Assembly: GCF_963678635.1 (NCBI RefSeq)
Contig: NC_087063.1
Location: 2,578,073 to 2,642,072 of the forward strand
From: Symsagittifera roscoffensis
Lineage: Eukaryota; Xenacoelomorpha; Acoela; Convolutidae
Reading direction: 5' to 3'
DNA length: 64,000 nt
Both the position numbers and the translations under genes were made by a program. This document shows, piece by piece, positions 45,034-56,488 of this stretch. Every line of letters starts with the position of its first letter. Positions within the stretch are counted from its first letter, which is position 1. The notes under the pieces were generated by a model. The model ran no database searches. It saw only the letters and a list, made by a program, of their open reading frames with translations, and was not told where the DNA came from.

Positions 45034-45597
45034 ACGGATAAGCTTGAACTAAAATATATATTTTTACCTTGACTGTCAATTCATCTAAGGGACGAAGTGA
45101 GCTGTTCGAGCCCTTCAAATTTAGATAGATTGGCCTATTTTTTGCAGTTATTGCTTAAGTATTAATAATTCAACGCCATTTTGCTAAATTTCATGTTTCC
45201 AATTCAACCTTGTTCCTTAAATTCCTAATCTGATATCAGCTTTGACACACTTGGATTCATTTTTTTTCTTTTTTTTCTTTCAGTCACAGCTTGTTGGGTT
45301 TTTTCAGAAAAATTGTTGCGCTTAATCATACGTATAGAACAAACTAAATCAGGTAAGAGATTGATTAAGCTCATTCAGACAAGATAAGACTTTGATTAAA
45401 TAACAAAAAGTCTAACTATAGTTATCTTCTAAAGGTTATCACTCGACCCTTTGTGTTGAGTTTTTTTTTCAAAACTTATCATTGGATTATGATTCTTGTT
45501 ATGATGAAAATTAGCAAAAATTTGATAATTTTCTCTTCTTGATTCTTTCTGTACTCTTTTAACAACTGCATGTCTAAATTGAGTTTTCAGTCGCATA

Positions 45598-45846
45598 ATG
45601 ATTTATATCACAAAATTACTTTTCGTGTATATATTTTTTCAAATTTTACTGCCTTTTTCTGCCAAAAAATTAATTCAAATGAATCAAGGTTTCAATATCA
45701 CTGAATGGTATTTTGAATCTGTAAAAATTTTTTTGTTTAATTTAGCAGAATCTGAAAAATTTATTTGTCAAAATCATTTAATCAATTTCGGCTATTTCCA
45801 TTTACCCATCTTTGAAATTTTGGAACTATATAATTATTTTCTGTGA
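45598..45846 (+). CDS. Small secreted-protein ORF (unit 2), 82 aa
   Basis: This is the second copy of the ORF at 42,176, with T-to-I, F-to-I and N-to-H replacements. The signal peptide and the upstream TTTTCAG are unchanged. Both copies are open throughout. Confidence 0.4.
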   Translation: MIYITKLLFVYIFFQILLPFSAKKLIQMNQGFNITEWYFESVKIFLFNLAESEKFICQNHLINFGYFHLPIFEILELYNYFL

Positions 45847-45989
45847 AATTATGGCTTAACGCGTAAAGTTTAGATTTAAGATACGAAGAAAAAATCTGTT
45901 CAAATTTGTTGATTTGTTCACAATGTTAAGTTTCACTACATAAGGACGATGTTAAAGTAGTTATCAAAATTGAATTTCAAAGGGGTATA

Positions 45990-46220
45990 ATGGAAAATAT
46001 ACTCAATTTCTTTTCGATGAACATAACGAAGCTAAATTGTGCACTAGATATGCGCACAAATTTGTGCCTCTATGTTCTTGGATTCCAGAGGCAAGTCTTT
46101 AAACATGTCAAAATTTTGACGGCAGAATCAAAGAAAATGAAAGAACAAAAAAAGAACAAAGGGAGCGTCCTTGTTGTGGAATCCGCTCACAATTCACAAA
46201 ATTCGTTTGGTTTTGTATGA
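45990..46220 (+). CDS. Hypothetical 76-aa ORF (unit 2)
   Basis: Second copy of the ORF at 42,568-42,798 with three replacements (I-to-V, T-to-M, I-to-N). It is open throughout, which is expected from recent duplication alone. Confidence 0.2.
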   Translation: MENILNFFSMNITKLNCALDMRTNLCLYVLGFQRQVFKHVKILTAESKKMKEQKKNKGSVLVVESAHNSQNSFGFV

Positions 46221-46449
46221 GGGACATCAGAAGGGTTTTTTGTTTTTCAATAAAAAACAAGAAAAGCATCTCTAAGCTTTCTTGTTTGCTAAAGAGTTTT
46301 CAGCTTTATACTGATTAACAATTTTTCGGCTTTGAATAACACGTTCAACTAATTTATTTGTTTCAAAACAAACATTTTGAAGTTTTCGTTCCAAAAAAAA
46401 TATCCTGGAACCTTTGTGCTAGCAATTGGAAAAAAAATCTTTTCAACGC

Positions 46450-47460
46450 AGTTACCTGGGTTGCCCACCATAGAATATAATGCGGAACCATGCACATCCA
46501 TGCGTGATTTGCATGGAAAATGACTAATCATACGTAGCACATACGTTGGTTTCGAAAACCCTCAAAATAGCTTTTTAACGGAGTAAAATAGTAATAAAAC
46601 GGTTTCTCATCGTTATACAGGCTGTTGGTAAATTTTCACCATGCAAATCATACGTCGTTGCAACATATATGGTGCTACGCGTGGAAGAAAATTTTCACCA
46701 CATTTCTTTTTCTCAAAAAAACCGTAAAATAGAGGTTAATTGACAAAAATGACTGAGAAACAGTATCTGTTTTGAAAAATACCCTTTCATTAGATTTTAA
46801 TTTTTTTCTACCATGCAAACCATACATCGTAATTGTTTTTGTTGATGGTAATTATTTTATTTCATGTGTTGATAATCTTTCATGTTTCTGAAATGCTTGT
46901 TTTGTTTTAGACACTTTTATGAAAGTTATTCAGCCATCACCAGGTATGTTTTCCGGCGTCATCGGGTAAAATTTTCTACATCGGATAATAATGTGCTTTG
47001 CTTGGGAACCAAAATTTTGCTCTAAACGGCGGAAAAAGATTTTTTACTACCAACTTCTTTGAGGTCGTTCAGAGCACTTTTTAGATGCCCACGAGAATAT
47101 TGAATTTATTTGATTATTCAGTTTCTATGTCGCGCCAAATATGGTTCTTTGTTAATCATATGTAGCGCCATATATATTTCCATGGTATCCATACGTCGCG
47201 CCATGCATGGTACCATAGTAACCATACGTCGCGCCATGCATGATACCATAGTAACCATACATTGCAAGCTTCCATGGTGACAAGTAAATTATCAACAACC
47301 CTAGTAAAATTATCAATATTGTCTAATTTGAAGTCCCCCATACTTTAAAAACTGTGGAATCATACGTCGCGTCATGCATGGAAAATCTGTTATTTTAACA
47401 TAAAAATACGCCGGCCATTTTTCATGGCTTCCATGGAACCATGCATGGTGCGACGTATGG
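46450..47460. repeat. Field of CATACGT / CCATGCATGG palindromic motifs (unit 2)
   Basis: Copy of the field at 43,020-44,010 with an extra short stretch near 47,135-47,165 (GCGCCAAATATGGTTCTTTG). Individual motifs differ by single changes (CATACATCG for CATACGTCG near 46,824). Confidence 0.8.
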
Positions 47461-47639
47461 TTGCACATTTTGGTCAACCCGGGTAAAGCAAAGTTGATGC
47501 GTTGATACAACTTATTCTGTGTATTTTCGGGTGAAACCAACTTAAATGACAGGTAATACCTGAAACCTTATTTCTCTTATTGAGATTTGAGCGAGAAAAG
47601 CGTGTATATTTTCTTCTGGTTAAAAAGTCAGCATTTACC

Positions 47640-47790
47640 ATAATTAGGTGATTTTAACCCATCCAATTCTAAGCTTTTTGTCCGAATAGTTTCCAATTGG
47701 TTTATATTTTGAATAAACTGCGGATGTTTTTTGTCAATTGGATCCTGTTTTGAAATGTTTTTAGTGCTTGATGACTGCTGAAAGATTAAA
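47640..47790 (-). CDS. Candidate internal exon (unit 2)
   Basis: Copy of the exon at 44,184-44,332. In this unit the open frame extends upstream to 47,852 because a one-base difference in an A-run (CCTAAAATC against CCTAAAAATC) changes the frame there. The donor is TATG|GTAAATG near 47,640. Confidence 0.3.
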
Positions 47791-48280
47791 GATGAAATAT
47801 CACTGAAAGTGCTGTACCTACTCTGTACAAACAAAACACGTCCTAAAATCAAGAACTGCTTTTTTTTACCATGACTTGAAAATTATGAACAAGATCTGCA
47901 ATAAAAAACCGTAAAGATTAGAATTATTCATAAGAAAGAAACTGTAGTGTATAATTGGTTTTCCAGCCGATTTCAAATATCTCAGAAACAGCTTTTAGAC
48001 GAGCAAGTAAAATATCCTGAACACTACGATAAAATTAATGGCGTTCAAAAAAGATAACTTACTTCTATTGCTTAGTTAATTATTTGATTGATAAATGAAA
48101 TTTAACCCCGAAAGTAAAAATTTTTTATTTTATTTTTTTTTCAGATTTATGGGTTCAATAAACTAACATAAGTAAATAGCATAAATTTTTGGCTCTTACA
48201 CTAAATATATAAATTTTCTACTAGGGAGGCATTATTTTTTCTGCGTTTTGATTGAACTTGTCTGTAAAAAAGGAGTTTTT

Positions 48281-48760
48281 TCAACTGCAAATACATAAAT
48301 CAGATTTAACCCAAGATACAATTGAAGCACACTCTGCGAACCGCGCATAAATATCAATTCGCTCATATGATTTCAGTATCAATTTAGCGTCGCTTTCTCT
48401 TTGCTCTAACAAAATCGAAAACGTTACTTTCATTTTCTGAAATACGAAATCCTTCACATCCAAAATTGCCGAATACTGATACGATGTATTTGAAATACTG
48501 TACTTCTTTAAATTACTTGCGCTTTTTGCGAATTCGATTTTCCGACAAACTTTGGTCGCGTTTTGAGGTATCATTTCGTTGAGTGAAATTTCTGCTGCTC
48601 GAATGATGTTTTTGATTTCATCTGATGTGACTGGAAGTTGTGCTTTCTGTTCGCAAATGCAAAAATCTCTTCGTTTTTCTGCTGTTATTTTGGCGATATC
48701 GGAACACGATCGGGTGGGAGAAATGGGTTTTAGAATTCCTCGAGGTTTTTCGTCTGACGA
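48281..48760 (-). CDS. DUF229 gene, last exon
   Basis: An acceptor TTTCGTCAG near 48,755 opens DEKPRGILKPISPTRSCSD..., then CICEQKAQLP, AAEISLNEMI, and a C-terminal stretch ending DLCICS at 48,281. This is the Cys-rich tail typical of the family. The stop is 50 bp from the end of the 3.43-kb duplication. Confidence 0.65.
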   Translation of the reverse strand, partial: SSDEKPRGILKPISPTRSCSDIAKITAEKRRDFCICEQKAQLPVTSDEIKNIIRAAEISLNEMIPQNATKVCRKIEFAKSASNLKKYSISNTSYQYSAILDVKDFVFQKMKVTFSILLEQRESDAKLILKSYERIDIYARFAECASIVSWVKSDLCICS

Positions 48761-51700
48761 AATCAAAGATTGAAATTTATAACTTGTTAAATTTGGCAAA
48801 AATTAGCAAAACTTTAAGTTTTCATTGTACATATCGTGAAGGCAACGATTTACAATTCATTAACTCTATAAAAACAATTAAATTGCTGTCGGGAAAACTA
48901 CCATTTTGAAGGCTTTTACATGATTGAGAAAAGACTTGAAATGAAAAAAAAACGTTTTTTTTCTCTCGCTGTCCTAAAAACGAATTAATGTTGCCCAAAA
49001 CTGATATAAATTACGAATCACTCAAGGCTTAAAATTTTTGTGAATGCCAATTCTATCTCTCTTTTTCATTTATGCAGGAAATGAACTTTCAACCTTTATT
49101 TTGCTTCGAGAACTTAGCTAGCAGGTAATGCGTATCGTGCATAGTCAACAGCCGCTCCTGGTTTGATTCCATTGCTTCTAACTCATTCTTACTGAAATAC
49201 TTTTCTGCATTCTTGGGCAAAATCAGGAACAAAAACGGGTGATATCGATCAATCAGTCCCTCTTGACTTCTAAATTTAGTGAAGTCTGACCATTTATTTC
49301 CATGATCAGATAAAATAATGGTCATCACATTATTCATGTTCGATGTTTTCTCCAAATAACTTGAAAAAACTTTGTCAAAATAATTGAAGTCAGCTAACTT
49401 GTAGTTATGATTAATGTTCACTTCCATGAAACTTGCAAAGTCTAACCCATTGGAAATCCAAAACTTTTGAGTTTGCAGCAAATTGTCGAAGTAGTACTTT
49501 GTTGTTAGTCGACCATTGAAGCACTTTTCTAAGTGTGAAAAAATATTATATTGTCCAAAACAGGCGTAAAGTATTTCGCAGATGGAAAACGACAGCCCAA
49601 CACTATCTAGCAACATTTGATGTTGCAGCTGAGTGAAATATTTGAACCTGAAAACAATAGCCTTAAAGAGGCTTTAAAAGTCTACTCAACCCCCGGGTTG
49701 ACCTCGATAGAAGAAAGTGCTTATCATACATACATACAAATTCCAGACAAAAAAAGCTCGCAATTACATTTTGGATTCAATGGAAAAAAAGCTCATAATA
49801 CGTTTCTCTATCATAAAAATGTAATATAAATTTTTTTCTCACAATTTTTATAAAAACTCCTTGCAAAACAACTTTTAGTCAAATTTAAAAACTTTACATT
49901 GAAATTTGATTGTATGAAAACATATTGTTTATCAAAAAAAAATTACACAAGAAATCTTTATCATAACATTTACACTCACGAAAACTGTATAATAAGCGCT
50001 GAAAAAATTTGAGTTTTTGTTCTGAATTTAATCGCTAAACCAGTTTTATGAAAGTTGTTTCGTGTTGTAGGTTCTGTGATAAAGCTCTGTAACTTGCACA
50101 ATTTGGACAATTCAGTTTCAAATGTAACATATAATATAAAACCATTCAAAAAACAAGCCACGATTTTCAATCTCTGAATTTTTTGAATTAGAGTTTTTGT
50201 AGTCGTGCACAAACAATACATTTTTTGCTATAAGTTGATTTAATTTCAATTGTTCATTTTCCTTAGCATCTAAAAAGACGTAGATTTTTCTTCAAATTCC
50301 TTGATGTTTAACCTGTTGGTTTTCTCAGTTGAGAAAATTTTCCGTCGTTGTAATTCGGGTTGGAACACAAATACAAAGCAACAACTTCTTAAAACTGTCT
50401 ACAGGAAATAGTATGGTAAAAATGCCTATCACACAGTTCTATAATATGGAAGAAATGCTTATCAATCCATTTTTTTTTCGATGTTTTTATCTTATGAAAT
50501 TGTATGATTAGCACTTTTTTCATAGTGTGGAACTTTATGATAACGTTTTTTGTCAACCCGAGCAGCTGGCAGAAAAGCGAAATTCTGAGCTTTGTGAATG
50601 AATCATCATTCTTATCATTATTTTTTGCCACAGGAAGGGATGGTCAAATTATAAAAAAGTTAAAATACAATTTTTACCAAATACTTGACTACCTTCATGC
50701 CATATAAATTATTAAAACACATAGATGGACTGCTCCTATTACAGCAAAGAGCCGACTTCTCCAGTTGCTTTTTAAGGTCTATTTAAAGGTTTTTTGAATG
50801 AATTAGCTTAACATGGAAAGTTTTCTGAGCAAGATTAAAAAGCCAGTTGAGCGTTGGTAGTGCAAGATATTATGGAAAGTTGGTCATACTGGTAATATTT
50901 AATTACCCATAATTTTCAAAAATGAATCATCAGTGAATTATCTTTTTCATATTTGAATGCAAGATGTCATTGAATTTCAGCCATTTTTGAATATTTTTGT
51001 TATTTTTGTAGGTAACGCGTTTCAAATCTCTCACATAACCTGCATAATTTTCATCAATCATTTTTCTAACAATTTATAATAAGTTGTACTTTGCATTATT
51101 CTTGGTTTTTGAAAACACATTTGACAACAATTGTCTGGATGAAACTTTTCAAAAATAAACACAACTATTGAAAAATTATCTTCTTTTGACTTATGGTTTT
51201 GACAGAAAACGTTAGTTCCTGCGTATACTTTTTTAGAAAAAAAGTTGATATGAAATGCGTGTGGACTATATTTTTTCATTTGAAAAACTACTTCAGCAAA
51301 AAAATTTATGCTTGCCACTTAAACTGACCCTGCTTAAATCTGGAGAAAAACAAAATAAAATCTGCAATTTGTTTTGTTCAGGGCGTATTTTTTAAATGTT
51401 TTATCACAGTGATATTTCGGTCATTCAATTATGTACAAAATTTGTATTTTGCTCAGGTTTAAGATTAAATTAAAAACCTCAAAAAACTACTCATAAAACA
51501 GATTTTTTCAATCAAAAATGTTTTTGACGAAAAGTTTCACTTGGGAAAACTTTTCTCATTTTTTTAAAAAACCAAACAATTTATTCAGAAAAATTTTGCT
51601 AACGATTTCACTCAATTAAAAACAAAAAAATCTCAAAAAAAATTTTCGGGATTATTTTTTCTGCATCTGAAAAATGGATCTGTCGAAAAGATAAACACTG

Positions 51701-53271
51701 ATTTTGTTAATTTCTCGTTCAATTTTTCCTGCAGTTTTGATTTGATTCGTACTTCATTAGTTCAAAGAAATGGTTGATCGATCCGACTTTCGAAGAAGGT
51801 AACGAAATCATAATGCTCCTGCAGTTTTTTATAATTCAGACCGAACTTCGGCAATAAAAATTGTTTTTAATGGCGACTTTTCATACTCCAATGAATCTGT
51901 TGATTTACTGCGTTCAAATATTAAATATTGAAAATAAGTATGGGGAACAAACCAAATTCCCAAATTTGGGGAACAAGCGAAACTTTTCCTGTTCAACACC
52001 CGAGTAATTTTTAGACAGCAGCAATATAAAATTAAAAGCATCAAAAGCGTGTTTCGGTCAATGTTAGATGGAGTTGTCGAAAACAGATGTTTTATTCAGG
52101 CCAATTTTAGAAACATTGACTGAGTATGGGCATAACTTCGGAAACTTTTTGATTGCCAAGAGAGTATGCTTGCACTTGATTTAAGTGCGGCTTTGCTGCT
52201 TGAATAATACATTCATAGTTTGTTTCAATATTAACACTTTGATATTATCAGCCTAAAATTTTTAATTTGTCAATATTTCATATGCCAAAAAAAACGATTC
52301 GAGACCAATTAACGGGCAGTCGGAATATTCAAAGACTTTCCCTGATACGAGCAGTCTTGTTAAAATAAGTATCAGTATAAATCGAAGACTCACTTTTCCT
52401 GAAACTTCATAGTCTTTTTCCCATAGCAAACATCCGTCACATGCATTGTCATATACCCCCTCTTTTTTGCGTGAACAAAAAACTTCATCGAGTTCAACTG
52501 CGTGATTTCTTCATTCGCCATTTTAGCTGAAGGGTTTCCAGCATTAAACAGTCGATGCAAGTTAAAAGTAGTTCCGGAACCGATACTTTGAAATAACTTG
52601 TAGTCAAAAACTTTCCGCTGTGATGAAATTTTTTGCATCATTTCAACACTTTTTGGCATTCCATAGTAGAATTGAGTTCTCGAAGTGCTGTCTATAAAAA
52701 TAATATTGACACTTGGTTTAACTTCATTTACCATTTCATTATCAGGCTGTGATCCGTTTCCCGTTCTCGTAATAATATTTTTCGATGCTTGAGGATACCT
52801 TAGGAACCAAAATAACTGTTCAGCATACTTATCAACGGCTGTAAATGAATAATTTTTTAGCCAATAATACCAATAATTATACCATTGCAGTTTACATTTC
52901 ACAAACAAAAAGTCATAGTGTTTTGACAACTCGCTCAAATAGTTTTCAATTGACAGAAACAACGACAATTTTTCTTTGTCAAATTTTCGCCAGCTAATTT
53001 TCCCAATGCTTGGGTCAATAGTCCCAATTAATGTCTCGACACAATATAAATGAACGAAGTCGCAGCTAAACTGATATTGCATAACCGATTTTAAAAGCAC
53101 AATTTTAGTTTGCATCACACATAATTTGAAACTTTTCTTGGTCAAACAAAGATTCGAGGATGCAGTACTTTTTATTATGCTCTTCATATGATTGCAAATG
53201 TCAAATGGTTGGATTTTTGCCCGGTTGCAAACAGAATCGTTCATTGAAACATTCCTGAAATCGAATTTCAT
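48281..53271 (-). CDS. DUF229-family (sulfatase-fold) protein gene, several exons
   Basis: Three clear coding blocks lie in order on the minus strand: 53,271-52,394, about 49,670-49,089 and about 48,760-48,281. Together they show the DUF229 marks: VNIIFIDSTSRTQFYYGMP (I193-R198 of the first block), the GSGTTFNLHRLFNAG segment, IILSDHGNKW, and the C-terminal PRGILKPISPTRSC...DFCIC segment. DUF229 proteins are usually type II membrane or secreted glycoproteins with a sulfatase-like fold; their substrates are poorly known. The middle of the domain (52,394-49,670) and the N-terminal membrane anchor are not resolved. The gene may be intact or partly decayed. Confidence 0.7.
49089..49670 (-). CDS. 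DUF229 gene, C-terminal half of the sulfatase-like domain
   Basis: The exon can start after TTGTTTTCAG at about 49,658 (FKYFTQLQHQMLLDSVGLSF). It contains MEVNINHNYK, IILSDHGNKWSDF (the conserved SDHG metal-site motif), RYHPFLFLILP and MHDTHYLLAKF, and ends near a donor AAG|GTTGAA at 49,088. The family order of motifs is kept. An ORF at 51,318-51,058 on the same strand may be another exon, but I could not match it. Confidence 0.7.
   Translation of the reverse strand, partial: LFKAIVFRFKYFTQLQHQMLLDSVGLSFSICEILYACFGQYNIFSHLEKCFNGRLTTKYYFDNLLQTQKFWISNGLDFASFMEVNINHNYKLADFNYFDKVFSSYLEKTSNMNNVMTIILSDHGNKWSDFTKFRSQEGLIDRYHPFLFLILPKNAEKYFSKNELEAMESNQERLLTMHDTHYLLAKFSKQNKG
50400..50570. repeat. TATCATACAATTT-type palindromic motif cluster
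   Basis: CCTATCACACAGTTCTATAATATGGAA, then GAAATTGTATGATTAGC and GGAACTTTATGATAACG, followed by GTCAACCCGAGC. The same combination (inverted TATCATACAATT motifs next to CAACCCGGGT-like text) occurs at 49,690-49,830 and 57,680-58,610. Confidence 0.5.
50730..50790 (+). repeat. R1 left-end fragment
   Basis: GACTGCTCCTATTACAGCAAAGAGCCGA...GCTTTTTAAGGTCTATTTA matches the first 60 bp of R1 with the hairpin destroyed. It lies between DUF229 exons. Confidence 0.5.
52312..52366 (-). repeat. R1 left-end fragment, inverted
   Basis: GGCAGTCGGAATATTCAAAG...CCTGATACGAGCAGTCTTG is the reverse of the R1 left end. It lies in the intron following the N-terminal DUF229 exon. Confidence 0.6.
52394..53271 (-). 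CDS. DUF229 gene, N-terminal domain exon
   Basis: There are 293 residues from ATG at 53,271. Cys-rich lumenal sequence leads to the IDSTSR motif (193-198) and GSGTTFN (231-237), and ends after TMHVTDVCYGKKTMKFQ. A near-ideal donor GTGAGT follows at 52,393-52,388. No signal peptide or membrane segment precedes this ATG in frame, so either an upstream exon is missing or it lies beyond the tandem repeat at 53.45 kb. Confidence 0.75.
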
Positions 53272-53452
53272 AGAAAAAGCTGAATTTCTTAGAGAGAAAA
53301 ATTTTTGGCGTCAGCTTCCCAAGATAAATTGTTTTCCTCTAATCCATTTTTTGTACAATCTTGTAAAAACAGCTCAGTTAACTTTTTTAAAACGCATTTT
53401 ACTTAACCAGTCAAATATGTTCAGAAACTTTTCAAAATTTCTAAATCAACAG

Positions 53453-53537
53453 ACTGAAAACTGTTACTGAAAACTGAAAACTGTTACTGAAAACTGTTAC
53501 TGAAAACTGAAAACTGAAACTGTTACTGCCTGAAAAC
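53453..53537 (+). repeat. Short tandem repeat CTGAAAACTGTTA
   Basis: Units ACTGAAAACTGTT and ACTGAAAACTGA alternate about seven times, then end at TGCCTGAAAAC. It lies just upstream of the DUF229 N-terminal exon on the minus strand. Confidence 0.85.
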
Positions 53538-53539
53538 AA

Positions 53540-53999
53540 TTAGCTCTGATTATTCCGGCCCTTCTCCCAGTATGAGATTGTCAGCCAATTTTGACTACCC
53601 CTGAATACCTCGTAGAAACTCAAGCGACTTTCGATTTCAAAGACATGGATTTTAAAAAATATCTACAAAGCCTCGAAGTTGACAAAAACTTTGCGGGCTC
53701 TTTTTTATTACGAGTTGTTTATCAATCACTATAAATAAAAAATTTTCTGTAAAATCAATACTTTTTCTCTGGTGGAAACTTTTTTTTACATGTCTCAAGG
53801 CCATTGAAACTTTGAAATATAAAAAGACTTATTTCAACCAAAGAAAAGCACTGTTCGAAACATTTCGCCGAAAAACGGACGAGTTTATTTGACGCTCATG
53901 TTTCCAAGTTGACCTAATCAGAAATATATTGATCTCTTTTGAAGAGCAGTAGAAAAAAAAAGAATTTCACAGAGACGATATAAAACAGCAGCAAGACAA
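53540..53999. other. No gene seen
   Basis: AT-rich spacer between the tandem repeat and an R1 copy; no ORF or motif of note. Confidence 0.4.
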
Positions 54000-54512
54000 C
54001 AAGACTGCTCGTATCAGGGCGAAGCCCTGAATGTTTCGACTGCCTTTTAAGGTTTCTGGGGCCGTAATAACATTAAAAAGTTAAATGTAACAAAAACCAA
54101 AAAAAAATCTAAAATTTGAAATTTTTTATGCAAACAATCCCCCCAAACGCCATATAAAAGAACAAAAAGATAGTTTTCGCTCCTTGTAACAAATCAATCA
54201 AGCTTCTTTCAACCAATTTGGAACGATTTATCAGACGGATTAAATCTCCGCTTACGCGTTCATAGCGCAGAATATATCGCGCATTAATTGTCTCAAATTG
54301 GCCAAAATGGCTATCTTTAAACCCCCATAACTTAACGAAAAATGATCACAGGTGAAACATCTTTTCAAATTGAGCTCAGGACAACAATAGTTTTTGAATG
54401 ATATTGAAATAATCCGTCAAAAACGGCTAGTTAAAAAGTCGAAATTTGTCTGAAGAAAAAAAACAAACCCCGAGCACAATTATTCTGTTACTTTCGTATC
54501 GAAAGTTAGAAC
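54000..54512 (+). repeat. R1 repeat, full length, left arm of an inverted pair
   Basis: It starts caagactgctcgtatcaggg at 54,000 with a perfect TCAGGGC-GAA-GCCCTGA hairpin and ends CTTTCGTATCGAAAGTTAGAAC. The right-end hairpin is ACTTTCG-TAT-CGAAAGT, a perfect 7-bp stem. Of the copies in the window this is the least degraded in both terminal hairpins. Confidence 0.75.
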
Positions 54513-54853
54513 ATTTAAACAGAAGTCAAAGTGTATCGGGCTCTGAAAAGCTTGAAGTGTGAAGGCATCATCGTGATCCACAGTTTAAAATACACTCATT
54601 ACCAGTATAGCATTTAGTTCCCTATCATCACTTTAAAAAAAGCTCTGTGGTGTAAAATCAATTCTGTGCACATTTTTACGTCATACTCATTTCAGTCATT
54701 TGTATCAATTTGGAGTTCAAGGTCGTTGGAGACCTGTCAGTCCCCACCGCGGTTTAAATTCTACTTAATCTCCTATTTTCTCTTTGTCAACTTATGCAAG
54801 ATTTAAGTTGATATAATTTATTTGTCATGACACTATTTATATACTAGCTTATT

Positions 54854-55285
54854 GTTCCGACTTTCGATACGAAAGTAACGGAATATTTGTGCTCGGGGTG
54901 AGTTTTTTTCTTCAGACAAGTTTCGACTTTTTAACTGGCCATTTTTGACGGAATATTTAATATCATTCAAAAGGTATTGTTGTCCTGAGCTTAAATTTGA
55001 AAAGATATTTTACCATTTTTTGTAAAGTTATGAGGGTTTAAAAATTGTCATTTTGACCAATTTGGGACAATTAACGCGCGATATAATTCGCGCTATTAAC
55101 GCGTAAGCGGAGATTTAATTCGTCTTATAAATCGATCCAAATTGGTTGAACGAAGCTTATTTGCTATCATGGATTTGTTACTAGGAGCAAAATCTTTTCT
55201 TTTGTGCTTTATATGGCGTGTGGGGGGATGATTTTCATAAAAAACTTCAAATTTCAAAATTTCAAGGTGGAAACATTTTTTTTGA
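54854..55285 (-). repeat. R1 repeat, inverted, right arm of the pair
   Basis: It begins GTTCCGACTTTCGATACGAA and reads through AACGCGCGATATAATTCGCG to CTTCAAATTTCAAAATTTCA, the inverted R1 without its last about 100 bp (the left-end hairpin). It faces the copy at 54,000-54,512 across 341 bp of unrelated sequence. Confidence 0.75.
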
Positions 55286-56480
55286 CATTGGAACAAACTA
55301 CATAGCTCCAAGTAAAAACGCAGAAGGCACCATCGCAGGAGTCATGGGCAGGTTTCGCAAAATTGGCATCCGAGCAGTGGGATAAGTTAAAGCGGATGAT
55401 TAAAGATGTAGCTAAGATTTCCATTCAAATTTTTGCACGTGGCAAGAGAGCCGATTAGGATCGATTTCAGTATGAAGAAAGTATGTTGATTAAATTTAGA
55501 TCAATTTTACTATGAAAAAAGTAGGAAGATTAAACTAAAAGGTACAAATTAACTTAAATCGATTCAAAATCATTTAAATTGATCTTAAATCCCAGCTACA
55601 AAAATTGATTCAAATGTGTTTAAATCAATATAAATATATTTTCCGGTCTTTTTTTGTTTTTATTTTGAAGGGGATAAAAATGGATTTAAATCAATTTAAA
55701 TCAATTTTTTTCATTCAAGTTTCATCAGTTTTGATTTTCTTGCATCCCTTCTTTGCTTTTCATTTTTCATTTTACATCCATAGCGTATTATAGTTTAAAA
55801 AAGACCAAATAAAAAGACCAAAATATTGATAAAATTCTATGATTTTTTTGGGTATTTTGAGTTCAAAAACTGATCTATTTTGACCCTTTTTCCTTGATTC
55901 GTTTCATGATTTTTTTCATGATTTTTTATGATGTAATTGCCTATAATTGAGATCAAAATTTAAGTTTTTCCGACCTTTTTGTTGTTAGTTACACAGTATT
56001 TTGCCCATAATCTGATTTACAATGACTTTCACTGATTTCATTGCACATTTTTGAGCTTAAAATCTGATTTTTGTGGATAATTTTTCTGAATTCTCTAACA
56101 TCCGGCATGTGTATTTTTTGTTAAAAAAAATCGATTTTCATTATTTTTTCTAAAGAGTTTTTGTTGCCGTATTGGCAAAAAAATGATTTTATTGAATCTG
56201 AAAATCCGTCCAAAATGGTTTAAATGATTTTTTAGACACTTAAATCAATCCAAAACTTTCAAAAAAAATCAATTCAAATCACTTTAAAAGCCACTTAGGT
56301 TCGTAAAACGTACACTGTTAATCAATTTGAATCGATTTAAAGTCGATTTAAAATCAATTTAAATTTGTCCGAAACCATTTTTGTCAGTGCGGGTACAGAT
56401 TTTAGAGTCAGGTCCGATTCAGACCCTATTTCACCCGAAAAGAGCTAACCAATTATGTTCAAACTAATTCGTTTTGTAAG
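55286..56480. repeat. Field of GATTTAAATC-like motifs, no gene
   Basis: GATTTAAA/TTTAAATC with TCAATTTAAAT variants recur many times, most densely at 55,560-55,710 and 56,210-56,370 (for example AATCGATTTAAAGTCGATTT). The motif is self-complementary. A short less AT-rich stretch near 55,316-55,380 (GGCACCATCGCAGGAGTCAT) could be old coding sequence but gives no recognisable product. Confidence 0.55.
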
Positions 56481-56488
56481 TTTCACAG

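Larger units (their letters stand above)
41376..48230. repeat. Tandem duplication of a 3.43-kb unit
   Basis: Unit 1 (41,376-44,801) and unit 2 (44,802-48,230) are collinear with an offset of about 3,426 and only scattered substitutions and small indels. The junction reads GGGAGGC|GATGAG. The left border is CCGGACGCGATGAG and the right border GGGAGGCATTATT. Each unit holds the same small ORFs on the plus strand, the same candidate exons on the minus strand and the same field of palindromic motifs. A 33-bp stretch near 44,430 is missing from unit 2. Confidence 0.9.
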
